Assembly (NCBI GenBank): GCA_026874595.1
Contig: CM049316.1
Span: 52,773,676-52,837,675 of the forward strand
Source of the DNA: Sipunculus nudus
Lineage: Eukaryota; Annelida; Sipuncula; Golfingiida; Sipunculidae
DNA length: 64,000 nt
Direction of reading: 5' to 3'
The notes beneath the pieces were generated by a model. That model was not told the origin of the DNA and did no database searches. It saw only the letters and a program-made list of their open reading frames with translations. Every line of letters begins with the position of its first letter. Position 1 is the stretch's first letter. The translations under genes and the position numbers were made by a program. Shown here in pieces: positions 1 through 11,604 of the stretch.

Positions 1-620
1 GAGTAAATAGCCTCAATAAGTAATGCTTCCTGGCGGGCCTCTGGCTTCCTATCACAGATTATCATAGCCTCACAGACATTCCATTAGTTGTAATTGATAT
101 CCTGGGACAACTTGGTAAAAAATATTTTTTTTTAATTGTTCCTGGTAAGTAACCTTAACTGCATGGTAGAATGGTGCACAAGAATTACTGCTGAGTGTTT
201 CAAATTATTTCCTTCTCTATGATCACTGTAATGCCTTTTTTCCAAACTTGAGAATAACAGAGTGTTTAGAGACTTTTTGTCACTGCTTCCTGGGTCTAGC
301 CACAACTTCGTTCCATCAAGCAACTCAAGCTCTATGTGAAACTTAAATAACCTTCCAAAGCTAAATTTTTTATAAAGAGTTTTTTAATGTTCAGATCTCA
401 ATTAACAGAGGAGTACATTTCAACTGACAGATATTCTATGACTTTTTTCTACAATGAATACCTTTGTTTTAAAAAACAGGCAACTAACAAGTTTCTATTC
501 TCAGTGGCTGTATTACATTCTTAAGTAGGCACTGATTTTGAAGTCCTCAATGACTGTATATTATTTTACATGCATATCCACTTATGCAAAAGAGAAAGAG
601 TGTGAGAGAGAGAGTAAGAG
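1..620. other. AT-rich non-coding sequence, no gene seen
   Basis: No convincing coding frame, RNA gene or known repeat is visible. The only simple-sequence feature is a GA-rich run at about 594-625, just before the minisatellite. Confidence 0.6.
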
Positions 621-689
621 ATGGAGAATAATCATTTTTTGGGGAGAATGCAGAACTCAGCACTCATCATGGCACCATCACAGATAGAG

Positions 690-1485
690 ACAGGTGGATT
701 CCAGACAAAGACAAAGGTACAGACAGAAACAAGGGATTCTAGACAAAGACATAAGGACAGACAGAAACAGAGAGGTTCCACACAAATACATAAGGAAAGA
801 CAGAAACAGAGCGATTCCTGACTAAAACATAAGGACAGACAGAAACAGAGTTATTCCAGACAAAGACATAAGGACAGACAGAAACAGAGGGATTCCAGAC
901 AAAAACATAAGGACAGACAAAATCTGAGATTCCAGACAAAGACATAAGGACAGACAGAAACAGAGATTCCAGACAAAGACGTAAGGACAGACAGAAACAG
1001 AGAGTTTCCAGACAAAGACATAAGGATGGCCAGAAACAGAAAGATTCCAGACAAAGACATAAGGACAGATAGAAACAGAGGGATTCCAGACAAAGACATA
1101 AGGACGGACAAAAACAGAGATTCCAGACAAAGACATAAGGACAGACAGAAACACAGAGATTCCAGACAAAGACATACTGATGGCCAGAAACACAGAGATT
1201 CCAGAAAAAGACATAAGGATGGACAGAAACAGATGGATTCCAGACAAAGACGTAAGGACAGACTGAAACACAGCCATTCCAAACAAAGAAATAAGGACAG
1301 ACAGAAACAGAGGGATTCCAGACAATGATATAATGACAGACAGAAACAGAAGGAAATCCAGACAAAGACACAGACAGAAGGTACAGACAGAAACAGAGAG
1401 ATTCCAGACAAAGACATTAGCACAGACAGAAACAGAGAGATTCGAGACAAAGGAGAGACAGAAACAGAGGGGTTCCAAACTTAAG
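690..1485 (+). repeat. 39-bp minisatellite, about 20 units
   Basis: Tandem units built on GATTCCAGACAAAGACATAA followed by GGACAGACAGAAACAGAG. The period is mostly 38-39 bp, with 36-37 bp variants. Because 39 is a multiple of three, long frames without stops appear on both strands (three overlapping ones on the minus strand). Their products are pure period-13 repeats and the indel variants shift frame, so I regard them as artefacts and not genes. Degraded AGACAAAGACAG-like sequence continues at 1486-1610 and reappears at 3715-3870, on the far side of the family-A element. Confidence 0.9.
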
Positions 1486-1617
1486 ACAAAAGGACAGGTA
1501 AAAAAACCCAACTGTTTAAAGAGAAAGCAAAAGGACAGGTAGACCTAAAATAGATGGACATAACAATGACAAAAGAAAAGACAATAATTATATAAACCAA
1601 GTCTAAAACAAAAACAA

Positions 1618-3712
1618 AACTAGATGTGTTGGAACGACATGAATGCCCCTGCCTGGGGCAAATTAGAAACATTTGTTAAATTTTGTAAAAAATTTTTAAG
1701 TTCAGGAGGTGTCGAATGGTCAAAAGTAGGTCAACAAGGGCAAAATGCAAACTCCATCTGTAACGGGTCATTATCAAGCAACACACCAAAAATCAGCCCA
1801 GTATCTGCAGCATTGTGAAAAAAAGTGCATACATGTGCATTTTTCATAAAAATTTCTGTCTTTCATGAAATTTTCTATGTTCAGGATCTGTCATATGGTC
1901 AAAAATAGGTCAACTGAGACGAAACGCAAACTCGATCTGTAAGTGGTCATTATGCGCCCACAGACCAAACATTAGGCTGGCCAGTATCTGTCAGCATTGC
2001 ATAACAATCCACAAAATGCTTCCTGAGAAATAAGCTCCTAAGTTTTTTTCTATACTAAGCTCTGTGACCTTGAAAAGTAGGTCAAGATCACCCATCTTTG
2101 AACTTGACCAAGATTTTGTAAATATCATGCAATAGCACTGAAGAAATGAAGTTCCTGTGTTGAATACCTTTGGAGATATCCTGCACAAAAGGCAAAAATT
2201 TTAAAATCCGATAAAAATTCATGAAAAAAACAGAAATTGTAGGTGGTGCCACCAAAATTGTGCAGAACGCACAGACCATCATTCCAAATGATCATAGTAA
2301 GTTTTGTGAAATTCCACACAATGGTTCCTGAGATATAAGCTTCTGAGTGTTTTTGTATAATCAGCTCTCAAACAAAGAAAAATAGGTCAAGGTCACCCAT
2401 TTTCACTTGACCAAGATTTTGGTGATATACATTTTCACTGATGAAATAAAATTCCAACGGTGAATCCTTTTAAAGATATCCCCCTCACAAGGCCAAAATT
2501 GAAAAATCCATTAAAAATTGATTAAAAAATCAGAAATTGCAGGTGGCAGCAACAAAATTGTGCAGCACGTACAGACCATCAGTCCCAATGATCATAGTAA
2601 GTTTTGTAAAAATCAACACAATGGTTCCTGTGATATATGCTTCTAAGTGTTTTTCTATGGGTCAAGGTCACCCATCTTCGAAACTGACTGAGATTTTATC
2701 GATATACATCTTCACTGAGGAAATAAAATTCCAACAGTGAATCCTTTTAGAGATATCCCACTCACAAGGTAAAAGTTAACAGACGCGGGACGGACGAACG
2801 CCGGACGGACAGACGGACGGACGGATGGACGGACAGCTTGGGTGACGGCAATAGCCCATCAGCCTATGAGCTGAGGGCTAAAAACGGCTGTACATGTGTA
2901 TTTGTCATGAAAATTTATATTTTTCATGAAATTTTCTATGTTTAGGAGCTGTAAAACAATCAAAAGTAGGTCAACTGGGACGAAACGCAAACTAGATCTG
3001 TAAATGGTCATTATCTGCCCACACATAAACAATCAGGGCGGTATCTGCAGGCACTGCGGAAAAAAAGTCCGTAAATATGCATCTGTTATAAAAATTTCTA
3101 TTTTTTCATGAAACTTTCTATGTTCAGGAGCAGTCAAATGGTCAAAAGTAGGTCAACTGGGACAAACCGTTAACTCAATCTGTAACTGGTCAATATCTGC
3201 CCACACACCAAAAATCAGGCCAATATATACAGGCTTTGTGAAAAAAAGTCAGTACATGTGTATTTGTCATGAAAATTTATATTTTTCATGAAAATTTCCT
3301 ATGTTCCAGAGCCGTAAAACGGTCAAAAGTGGGTTAACTCAGACGAAACGCGAACTTGATCTGTAACTGGTCAATATCTGCCCACACACCAAAAATCAGG
3401 CTAATAACTGCAGGCACTGCGAAAAAAAGTCCATACATGTGTATTTGTCATGAAAATTTCTATTTTTCATGAAATTTCCAAGTTAAGGAGCCATGAAACG
3501 GTCAAAAATAGGTCAACAGGAACGAAACGCAAACTCGATCTGTAACTGATCATTATCTGCCCACACACCAAAAATCAGGCCAATATCTGCAGGCATTGCG
3601 AAAAAAAGTCTGTACAACTGTTTGATTTTGGAATGACGGAAGGATGGAAGGACGGAATGACGAACATGGGTAAAACTATATGCCCCGGCCACTTTGTGGC
3701 GGGGGCATAAAA
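1618..3712 (+). mobile_element. Family-A pearl/Helentron-like non-autonomous element, copy A1
   Basis: Begins with AAACTAGATGTG and an imperfect 5' palindrome (GTGTTG/CGACAT arms, 1626-1640), followed by a degraded ATGCCCCCGCC subterminal repeat. The body is a tandem core of about 180 bp (landmarks AAAAGTAGGTCAAC, GATCTGTAACTGGTCA, CACACACCAAAAATCAGGCC). Then come a GACGGAA-rich tract (about 3634-3668), a 29-nt hairpin (3680-3708, 13-bp arms with one mismatch, TTT loop) ending in GGCGGGGGCAT, and AAAA. The GGCGGGGGCAT end is the inverse of ATGCCCCCGCC near the start. A family-D element interrupts it at about 1998-2884. No protein is encoded. The pearl/Helentron assignment rests on architecture, not on sequence homology. 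Confidence 0.8.
1998..2884 (+). mobile_element. Family-D element nested in A1 (5' end deleted)
   Basis: Different core from A: units of about 280-300 bp containing AGGTCAAGGTCACCCAT, GATATACATCTTCACTGA and a GGTGGCGCCACCAAAAT-like motif. It ends with an ACGGACGG tract (about 2785-2835) and a hairpin with AGCCCATCAGC/GCTGAGGGCT arms (about 2851-2877) before CTAAAAA. Compared with the copy at 41886-42856, about 76 bp at the 5' end are missing, so the A core runs directly into ATAACAATCC. Flanking A-core sequence resumes at 2885. Confidence 0.75.
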
Positions 3713-3929
3713 ACTATAAGGTAGGCAGAAAGATCAGAAACAAAGATTAAATAAATGAAAGACAAACAAATATTACAAGAAACAGACACTGGGGATTGAC
3801 AGACAAAGACAGAAGAATTTAAATAAAGGTCAAACAAAAGACCAAGGGGTCTGATTTCCACTTTGTGCCATACTGTGCATTTATAATGGAGATCTGGAAA
3901 TAAAATTGTGAAAGTAAAAATAACATTTC
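3713..3929. other. Degraded minisatellite remnant
   Basis: AG-rich text with GACAGACAAAGACAGAAG and AGAAACAGACA resembles the 39-bp array upstream, which suggests that A1 landed inside that array. No gene is seen. Confidence 0.45.
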
Positions 3930-4720
3930 AGCAGTAGTCCAGCACAGGTGGAACTATCTATAGCTCATATTTGCTTACCAATCACATAATTAATAGTTTT
4001 TGCCAATTTTGTGACAGTCATTATTTAATCAATGCAATCAAACAAAATGATAAAATATAAATGTCCATAAATACAGATTTTTGAAAATTAATTCAGTTCA
4101 ATTCTTACTCTCTGTATCTTATTGCACTTGCTCAAGAGAATGATGTGAAAGCAGGAGTATAAGTCTTTTCTGAATTATCCATGAAAAAATGGAAAAGGTC
4201 ACTTTGTACAACACAGTTCAACACAGGCAGCACCACCTGCAGCTCAAAACCACATAGAAGTCACATGATCAATATTTTTGTGAAATTCTGTGCTCTAGGC
4301 TGCCACATCTGTGAAATATTTGGTAATAGACAATAAATCATGTATGCAAAGACATCAACTTGTAAAATTTGTCGTCTAAAGAAGTTCCATAAAGAAGCCA
4401 TCCTGAAAATATTTTGACTGAACTCATGATATTGATTTTATTCTCAATCCTTTGAAAAATTAATGACTATGATATGAAAGCAAAAATATTAATTCTTTAT
4501 GACTGATCTTGGAAAAAGCAGTAAAGACCAATGTAGCCTGCAGAAAGTGGGTCACCAAAAGTGGAACTGCCTGCATCTCAAAATCACACAGCAGTCAGAT
4601 GGTCTATATTTCTGTGGAATTTCGAGCTGAAGACTGCAGGCTTTCCTGAGATATTTGGTGACAGACATTACATTATACAGTCAGGACAATCCTTTGACAA
4701 TCCAGAAACCTTGCAATCCG
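3930..4720 (+). repeat. Degenerate tandem repeat of about 300 bp, three units
   Basis: Related blocks begin near 3945, 4230 and 4560: a GGTGG/CACCACC-like motif, then CTGCAGCTCAAAA, CACATAGAAGTCAC, a GATCAATATTTTTGTG-like stretch and GAGATATTTGGTGACAGACA. Another copy lies at about 24420-24570. The block order resembles the B and C cores, so this is probably an old relative of those elements. Confidence 0.5.
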
Positions 4721-5159
4721 TGGGTATTTCATGAATTACAAATGGATCCCATTAAACTTGTCTTTGACAATCTGACAGCCTTGGATTCAGACTCCGACAT
4801 GTTATTTTAAGGCACAGACAAGCATTAAGACATATTTTGAATTGATTTCTGATTTATCTTTGATGTCAGACATCACATATTAGCATGCCTTTAAGGTGTG
4901 ACATCAGCTATAGGCTACTGATCATTAAATCATTATCACGGTTGAATAATTACAGGCATCTTGCTTCATTTTGGTAGCCGGGCCCGCTGAACCATGCATG
5001 GCTAATTGATTTTGTGTGAAAATATATCACAAATATTCTGTTTTATTTTGTTTATATAAATAATAACATTCAAAATTTCATTAAGTGAGTGACTTCTGTT
5101 TTCACAGAATATGCCTCCTCCTTGAACCATGCTTAAGCTATTTACACAGATGTATGAAA
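4721..5159. other. AT-rich non-coding sequence
   Basis: No coding frame, RNA gene or clear repeat is seen. Confidence 0.5.
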
Positions 5160-5345
5160 CCCAAAAGAATTGTAGGTGGCGCCACAAGTTTTGTATATGA
5201 TGCAGCTATCTGAGATGCACAATTTCAGGGTGACATCTCAAATCCTTCCTGAGATATAAGCAGGGACATACACTATGCAAAAATCATTGTAGGTGGCAAC
5301 ACCAGTCTTGTGTATGAGAAAAGCATCAAAGATGCATGGACAAGC
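5160..5345 (+). repeat. Two degraded C-type core units
   Basis: Two blocks at about 5170 and 5292 start with GTAGGTGGCGCCAC or GTAGGTGGCAACAC and continue with a GTTTTGTATATGA or CTTGTGTATGA stretch. The first also has a CCTTCCTGAGATATAAGC block. They match the half-units of family C at 26150-26700. No element termini are visible. Confidence 0.55.
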
Positions 5346-5499
5346 CACAATTTCAGGCCAATACATGAAACTTCTCTTAAGTCAGGTGCAATTGGCTGAC
5401 AAGGATCAGCTGTGGAAGGCAGTTGCCCCCAAGTGAACTGGAACAAATGCCAGGTGCAGCTTATGCACTGGGTGAACTCTTGGCCTGTACCTGGCTGTA

Positions 5500-5660
5500 C
5501 TTAGTGAAATTTTGACCTGTTGCCTAGTTTGATACAGATGGCAGTCTGCCAAAGCTTTAAATAGATACAGACTGAAACTTGGCCTGTTGCCAAATCTGAA
5601 ATAGTCAGTAGTCTGCCAAGCTATTTATAGATACAGACACAATCTTGGCCTGTTTATACA
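5500..5660 (+). repeat. Short degenerate tandem repeat, about 70-bp period
   Basis: CTTGGCCTGTTGCC, GGCAGTCTGCCAAAGC and TTTAAATAGATACAGAC recur at about 5509 and 5580, with a partial third unit at 5646. The block contains a small GGCAG/CTGCC inverted repeat. No function is evident. Confidence 0.5.
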
Positions 5661-5727
5661 TACTGAAAGACTTTGAATAACTGTTTTTTCAAGCTGACAT
5701 ATTCTAATAATAATTTATGTTATAATA

Positions 5728-6134
5728 TTCATGAAATTTTCTTAGTTTAGGAGCTGTAAAACGGTCAAAAGTAGGTCAACCAGGACGAAACGCTAACTCG
5801 ATCTGTAACTGGTCAATATCTGCCCACACACCAAAAATCAGGCCAAGATCTGCAGGCATTGCGAAAAAAAGTCCGTACATGTGTATTTGTTATGAAAATT
5901 TCTATTTTTCATGAAATTTTCTTAGTTTAGGAGCCGTAAAACGGTCAAAAGGAGGTCAACCGGGACGAAACGCGAACTCCATCTGTAACTGGTCATTATA
6001 TGCCCACACACCAAAAATCAGGCCAATATCTGCAGGCATTGCGAAAAAAAGTCTGTACAACTGTTTGATTTTGGAATGACGGAATGACGGACATGGGTAA
6101 AACTATATGCCACTTTGAGGCGGGGGCATAAAAA
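5728..6134 (+). mobile_element. Family-A element, 5'-truncated copy A2
   Basis: Two A-type core units, then TGACGGAATGACGG and a shortened terminal hairpin in which the left arm has lost about eight bases, ending GGCGGGGGCAT plus an A-run. It abuts a family-B core at ATACAGGTGGCACCACC, as if A had inserted into the A-rich tract that precedes that motif in B. Confidence 0.75.
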
Positions 6135-6392
6135 TACAGGTGGCACCACCAATCTGCAGAATCTAATGAAACACTCCATGATCAATATTTGTGTTTCCAA
6201 GGAGATTTTTCATGAACCTCTCTGGATGTAAAGTTAGAAGATTCCAGGTCCAGCGGTTACGATTTGTGCCTGGTTAACAGATGGACGGATAGACAGACAG
6301 ACAGACAGCTGGACAGACAGCTAGACAGACAGACGGACAGACGACGGACAAAGAGTGTTTGCTAAAGCTCAGATGACTTACAGTCAGCTGAG
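6135..6392 (+). mobile_element. Family-B 3' fragment
   Basis: One partial B core (CTGCAGAATCTAATGAAACA, then a jump to GTTTCCAAGGAGATTTTTCA and GGTCCAGCGGTTACGATTTG), a GACAGACAGACAG tract (6289-6350), and the B terminal hairpin with AGCTCAGATGACTT/AGTCAGCTGAGCT arms before AAAAA. The 5' part is missing. Confidence 0.75.
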
Positions 6393-6857
6393 CTAAAAAC
6401 ACTGAAAGGCAATGCAGCAGTACCAGGGAAGAGAAAGATAGGGGAACTCAGCATCCAGTGATCTGATATGTCTTCCGAACTATGATCTATCACTTAACCA
6501 TTAATCATCTGACCATGCCATGCCTGTGGCCGATGCCTCCATATTCAGGACACACAGTGCTTCTTCTGTAGGACACACCAACCCAAACATACTTAACTCT
6601 TCTTACCATTCATTATCTTAAAATTTACATTAACAATAAAGCCAAATGCATTTATCCTGATTCATGTTAAAAATGATCAAATAATCTTTTTCATTATGAT
6701 CCTGTCTGTTAACGCTGTTTTTACCTTAAACTGAAATTACTCAAATAAAGGAATAAATTTTCTTTAACAGCGTGCACAGTAATTATGTTATTTCGGTTTT
6801 CTCTTTTGTCACTGAAATACACAAAGTACAAAAATTTGCTCTGATGAATCTTAAATA
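6393..6857. other. AT-rich non-coding sequence
   Basis: No gene or repeat is supported. Confidence 0.5.
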
Positions 6858-7436
6858 CAAACAAGTGGCCCATGAGCCATGACACTCAGCTGAATTCAAG
6901 GAATGTTAAACAATGAGCAAAATGACTGTCAGTGTGCAAAAAATCATGAATTTTGTGAATTGTCCTTAGAAATGGGTTTCAAAGGGCTTTTGGATAGATG
7001 ACCACTGTAGGTCTCATAAACAGAAAAAAATGCATAAAAATTTGAAAAATACAGGTAGTACCAGTCTGCAAGAACTTATGAAACACTCCATGATCAATAT
7101 ATATCAAAATAACATGGCTATTAAGGCATTAGTTATTCAGATACTGGAGCTTTGGTATCAAACTTTTAATTATTCTTGGGGGTACTTCCTAGCCCTATAG
7201 CTGGGAGAATATGGGTAACAGGGACCTAATTTCATGTTCCCAAGGAGATTTCTTATTAATCTCCTTGGATGTCAAGTAAGAATATTTAAGTCCATTGGTT
7301 AGGATTTGTGCCCTGTTAACAGGTAACAGCTTCTTTGAAGGTCTCAAAAATAGAAAAAAAATTTGTATAAATTGAATAAAATACAGGTGGTGCAACCAGT
7401 TTGCAGGAACTGATGGAACACTACAGGATCAATAAT

Positions 7437-7470
7437 CATGCAAATGAATGAATGAATGAATGAATGAATG
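7437..7470 (+). repeat. (ATGA)n microsatellite, LINE tail
   Basis: Seven or so ATGA repeats lie directly next to the insertion junction. Read on the minus strand it is the (CATT)n 3' tail used in target-primed reverse transcription. Confidence 0.85.
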
Positions 7471-10400
7471 TTTATTCTGAAAATATAAGGCCTCAGGCCC
7501 ATTATTCCATAAGTAATTACATAATACCATCCGAATACAATATGATGGTAATAAATAAACAATTGATTAAACAAACAATTTCTTAATACATGCATTCAGA
7601 AGTATCAATGAATATAATAATATAGTTTAAGAGGTCATTACTGCAATGTACAATAAATAGAAATAAGATATTTGTATTTATTACTATTTAAGAATACCAT
7701 ATTTCAAATTAAACAATGCTCACATACAAATACACGTATAAATATATATATACATGCACAAATATATATACACATACATACACATGCACATATATATCCA
7801 CATTTAGAGATATCTTTACATCTATAAATACGCAAATATTTAACAGGTTAGGATATCTGTCCAAAATACTTTATAGTACATTTTACAAGTATACTTTATG
7901 AAAGCTACTTTAATACTTCAACAATAAATAAATAAATAATAAATAAAGAAATTAAATACTGGCTTATATTTGATCATTTCTTCTTTTAAAAGCATGATAT
8001 ACAAAAGCTGCTAAATTATAAATGACTGCTGGGTTTTTTATTTGTCATAAGTGATACAAAAGATATTTTCCCATGCTTAAAAAGGTATTTAATTCTCAAA
8101 TCATTATATAGTGGACACTTCATCATAATTTGATATTCTGTTTCAACTAAAGCTTCACCATGATTTAAACAGAAGGGACAATTTCTCTCTGTCCAGTGTA
8201 TCTTATCATGTCTTCCTTTTTCAATTTGCAGATTATGAGAGGAACATCTTAATTTGGCTAAACTGGTCTTGTAGTTAATATTCATAACAACTTTCAAATA
8301 CATTTCCATGGTTAATAATGATTTAAACACTGAATATGTTTCTAAACGTTTGTTACTTGAAATATTGTTTGACCATTCTTGGGAATAAATATCCTTTAAC
8401 CTTTGATGCAACTGTAACAGAAACAGTTGTGTCATGAAATATCCAAATATAACCGAAGCCAAGTGAAAAAAGTAGATTTTTAATTTTTGTTGCCCAAGTT
8501 TTCCTTCCAAGTTCGTCTAGACGATATAGCTTATAATATAATTGTTTGGGATATCTGTTTGGTGTCATTTTTAATATTTTTGTCCAATACTTAATACATC
8601 TAAATACATAATGAATTTTCAAAGGCAGTCTTCCACATTCACCAAGTGCCGCAGCTGTTGGTGATGAATAATTAATCTTTAGAATATACTTGCAAAATTT
8701 ATTTTGTACTGATTCAATATTATCACAACTTTCATGGCCCCATAGTTCACTACCATAGCATAAAATTGGTAGCACCATCCGATGAAAAAGAAAGAGTGAT
8801 TGATCAATTGTTAAATGTTTATACCTACTTATAAATTGTTTAATCATAATAACAGCTTTATTTGCTTGAATTCCTAAGTGTTCTTTCATTTTTGACCATT
8901 TTAGAAAACTTATGAAAATTCCTCCTAAATATTTATAACTACTAACTACATCAATTGGCTTTCCTTTATAATACCATTTTTCAGATCTTCTCAAAACACC
9001 ACCATTTCTAAACACAAGAATTTTTGTTTTGTTCATATTAACTTTCATTCCATATAAGTCACAGAAAGTTTCTAATTTATTAATTTGCATTTGTAACCGG
9101 CCAACTGTATCCGCGAAACATACAACATCGTCCGCAAACAAAAGCATTGAAAGTGATCTGGTTTCTGAACTAATAAATATACCTTCTTCTTCAGAATGCA
9201 ATATAAAATACAATTCATTCATAAAGAATGTAAACAATAGAGGGCTGATCATGCAGCCCTGCCTAGTTCCTGTAGTGCATGAAAAATAATCTGTTAAACC
9301 ATTTTCAGTCAGTACACAAGATTTTAACTTTGAATACATAGATTTCAAGATGTTGTATGTTTTCCCTCTAATTCCAATTTTATGCAAAATATGAAATAGT
9401 AATTGATGTTGTATCGAGTCAAAAGCTTTAGAAAAATCTATAAATATAGCATAAAATCTACCTTTTTTCTTTGACAAATATGATTCGGTTAAAGCCATTA
9501 AAGTGAACATATTATCTATTGTACTATAATTTCCTCTGTAACCAGCTTGTTCTTACAGAAATCTATTGTGATTTTCAGCCCATAACATTAATCTTTCGTT
9601 CAAAATTTTGGTAAATAATTTACCTACTGTATTTAAAAGAGCTATGCCTCTGTAGTTATTTGGGTCATTTATATTTCCATTCTTATGCAAAGGAAATAAA
9701 ATTGCTTTAGACCATTCGTCGGGAAATTGTCCACATGAGAAGACTTGATTAAATAATTTTTCTAATAGTGGTACTAAAATAACCTTATTTTCTTTTAATA
9801 ATTCTACAGAGATACCATCAGGTCCAGGTGTTTTACCATTTTGTAGTTTAGATAGTTGTCTTGATATTTCAGTTTGATTTATATTATAATTTACTTCCAT
9901 GTCAAAAATATTATCATCTACCTGTTCATAATATTCATATTTATTCATCTCAGTCATATAACTAATATTTATATTACTTACATTATCTGTTAATAATTTT
10001 TTAAAAAATGTTATCCATTCTTCTCCAGTTATATTATTATTTACCTTCTTTCTTTTGTGAGTTTTCATTTTTCTAAAGATTTCATTGGCTGTAGAGCAAG
10101 AAGTTAATTGTTCAAACTTTCTTTTGGCTATTTCCTTTTGAAGTCTGGTACATTCTGCTTTAAATTTGACTTTTATTTGTTTATATATAATGAAATCTAA
10201 ATTATTATTTGTACATCTAAATTTATTTAAAGCTTCATATTTTCTCCTTTTTAGCCTTGAGCAAGTAATATTCCACCATTCTGGTTGAGATTTTTTCTTA
10301 TTATTCATCTTTTCCATTTTTACAAATGTTTTTTGAGCTATGTAGAGAATTAAGTTTTTCAAGTGAACTGCTCCACTTTCTGTGTCTGTCATTAACATAA

Positions 10401-11581
10401 ATTCCAAATTTGTGATTTTATGAGTTACCTCATTGTCATTAAAGACATCATATATATTATCATTTTTTCTCCGGCACTGAATCCAGTCTTCATATCTATC
10501 CTTATTTTCACCCAAATTTATTCTATTTTCAATTTTAAATTTAGCTGTTATTGGAAAATGGTCTGAAAAGTCTTCATTCAAGACCTCAAATGTTTTAAAG
10601 TTATCAAAAATATCAGAGCTAGTGATAATATAATCTATTAATGATTTACCTTGTGTTGACATGTAAGTTAGTTCTCCTTCATAGTCAGGTTGCACTCTGC
10701 CATTTAAAACATGTACATTTAGACTTATGCATAGTTGCTGTAGTGAATATCCCCATTTATTTATTGTATCATCCTTTGATTTTCTAGGTAAATTAAAAGA
10801 GTCACTATTGTATGCATCTATTTGAACACAGTCCAAGTAATCATCTTCCAAGTAGTCGTTCAAGTTACCCATTCTAGCATTAAGATCCCCCAATATTATA
10901 AAGTTCACATCATCATATCTTGTCAAAAGTTCTACTAATGTATCTTCTAAAAATGTTATACCATTTTTAACTTCAACATACTTATAAAATGTAGAGTTTT
11001 CTGGGGCAATATATACTGCAACCATTAAAATATCTCTATCAAAACCTAGCTTTGGACCATCAAAAATAACAACAATCATATCTATATAAGTAGTAATCAC
11101 ATGTTTGACATATTTTAATAATGATTTTCTTATATAGACAAGCACTCCTCCACATTTCATATGAGAACAAACATTTGCATAGCCATGATAATCTGGAAAT
11201 TCATTTAAAAGTTCATCATCATTTTTTGCCCAAGTTTCAGTTAAAGTTATTATATCATAATTTAAAATAAGTTCTTGAAATTCTTGATTCTGATAAATAG
11301 ATTTCAAACCATGTACGTTCCATGCTATTATATGTAAGGTATTTTCGGATTGTGGAGGAGTTTTGTCATTTACATACATCTTACCTATTATCCTTTGATT
11401 GTTAGTGATGGGAATGTTAGGGTGCAGTGCAGGGTTCAAGGGTTGTGCAACAAACTCCTCGGGTGGACAATCTAAGCAAGAAAAATGTAACATGTTATCA
11501 TTTGTATCATTTGGAGAGTCATCATTTAAATGCATATTGTCATCAGAAAACAGCATATCAACATTAATATTCTCAGAAAGA
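7437..11581 (-). mobile_element. 5'-truncated non-LTR retrotransposon (LINE) inserted in B1
   Basis: On the minus strand this is a LINE with an apurinic-type endonuclease followed by reverse transcriptase. Its 3' end (plus-strand left end) is a (CATT)n tail at about 7437-7470. The left flank carries ATGCAAA and the right flank carries ATGCAAA again (11582-11588), a 7-bp target-site duplication of a motif present once in intact B cores. The 3' untranslated part (7471-8015) is AT-rich with runs of TATATA. The 5' end falls inside the reading frame, so an upstream ORF1 and promoter are absent, as in ordinary 5'-truncated insertions. The clade is not assigned; the simple-repeat tail fits CR1/L2/I-group elements. 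Confidence 0.93.
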
Positions 11582-11604
11582 ATGCAAAGAATCATGGTGA
11601 TCAA
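8016..11604 (-). pseudogene. LINE ORF2: endonuclease / reverse transcriptase / C-terminal zinc knuckle, broken
   Basis: Reads from 11604 down to 8016. Counting from the first ATG, residues 90-357 form an exonuclease-endonuclease-phosphatase domain with AWNVHGL (94-100), TETW (122-125), GDLNAR (239-244), DYIITS (324-329) and SDHFPI (347-352), so the catalytic Asn, Glu, Asp and His positions are present. Reverse transcriptase begins near GKTPGPDGIS (590). A single in-frame TAA (9553-9555) follows NHNRFL. The frame then continues with EQAGYRGNYST, FIDFSKAFDS, TGTRQGCMISP and the catalytic LFADD (about 9127-9141). Near 8432-8445 the frame shifts by one base, after which a C-terminal CPFC...CP knuckle follows (about 8160-8210). 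The first eight or so residues are read from flanking B-element DNA, so the start codon at 11602-11604 is fortuitous. With one stop and one frameshift it is probably inactive but fairly young. Confidence 0.9.

Noticed and set aside
739-1511. Three overlapping minus-strand open frames of 199-229 codons
   Set aside because: They are different frames of one 39-bp repeat; absence of stops follows from the unit sequence. Products are pure period-13 repeats and there is no start context or domain.
9029-9289. Plus-strand 86-codon frame
   Set aside because: Antisense shadow of the reverse-transcriptase catalytic region.
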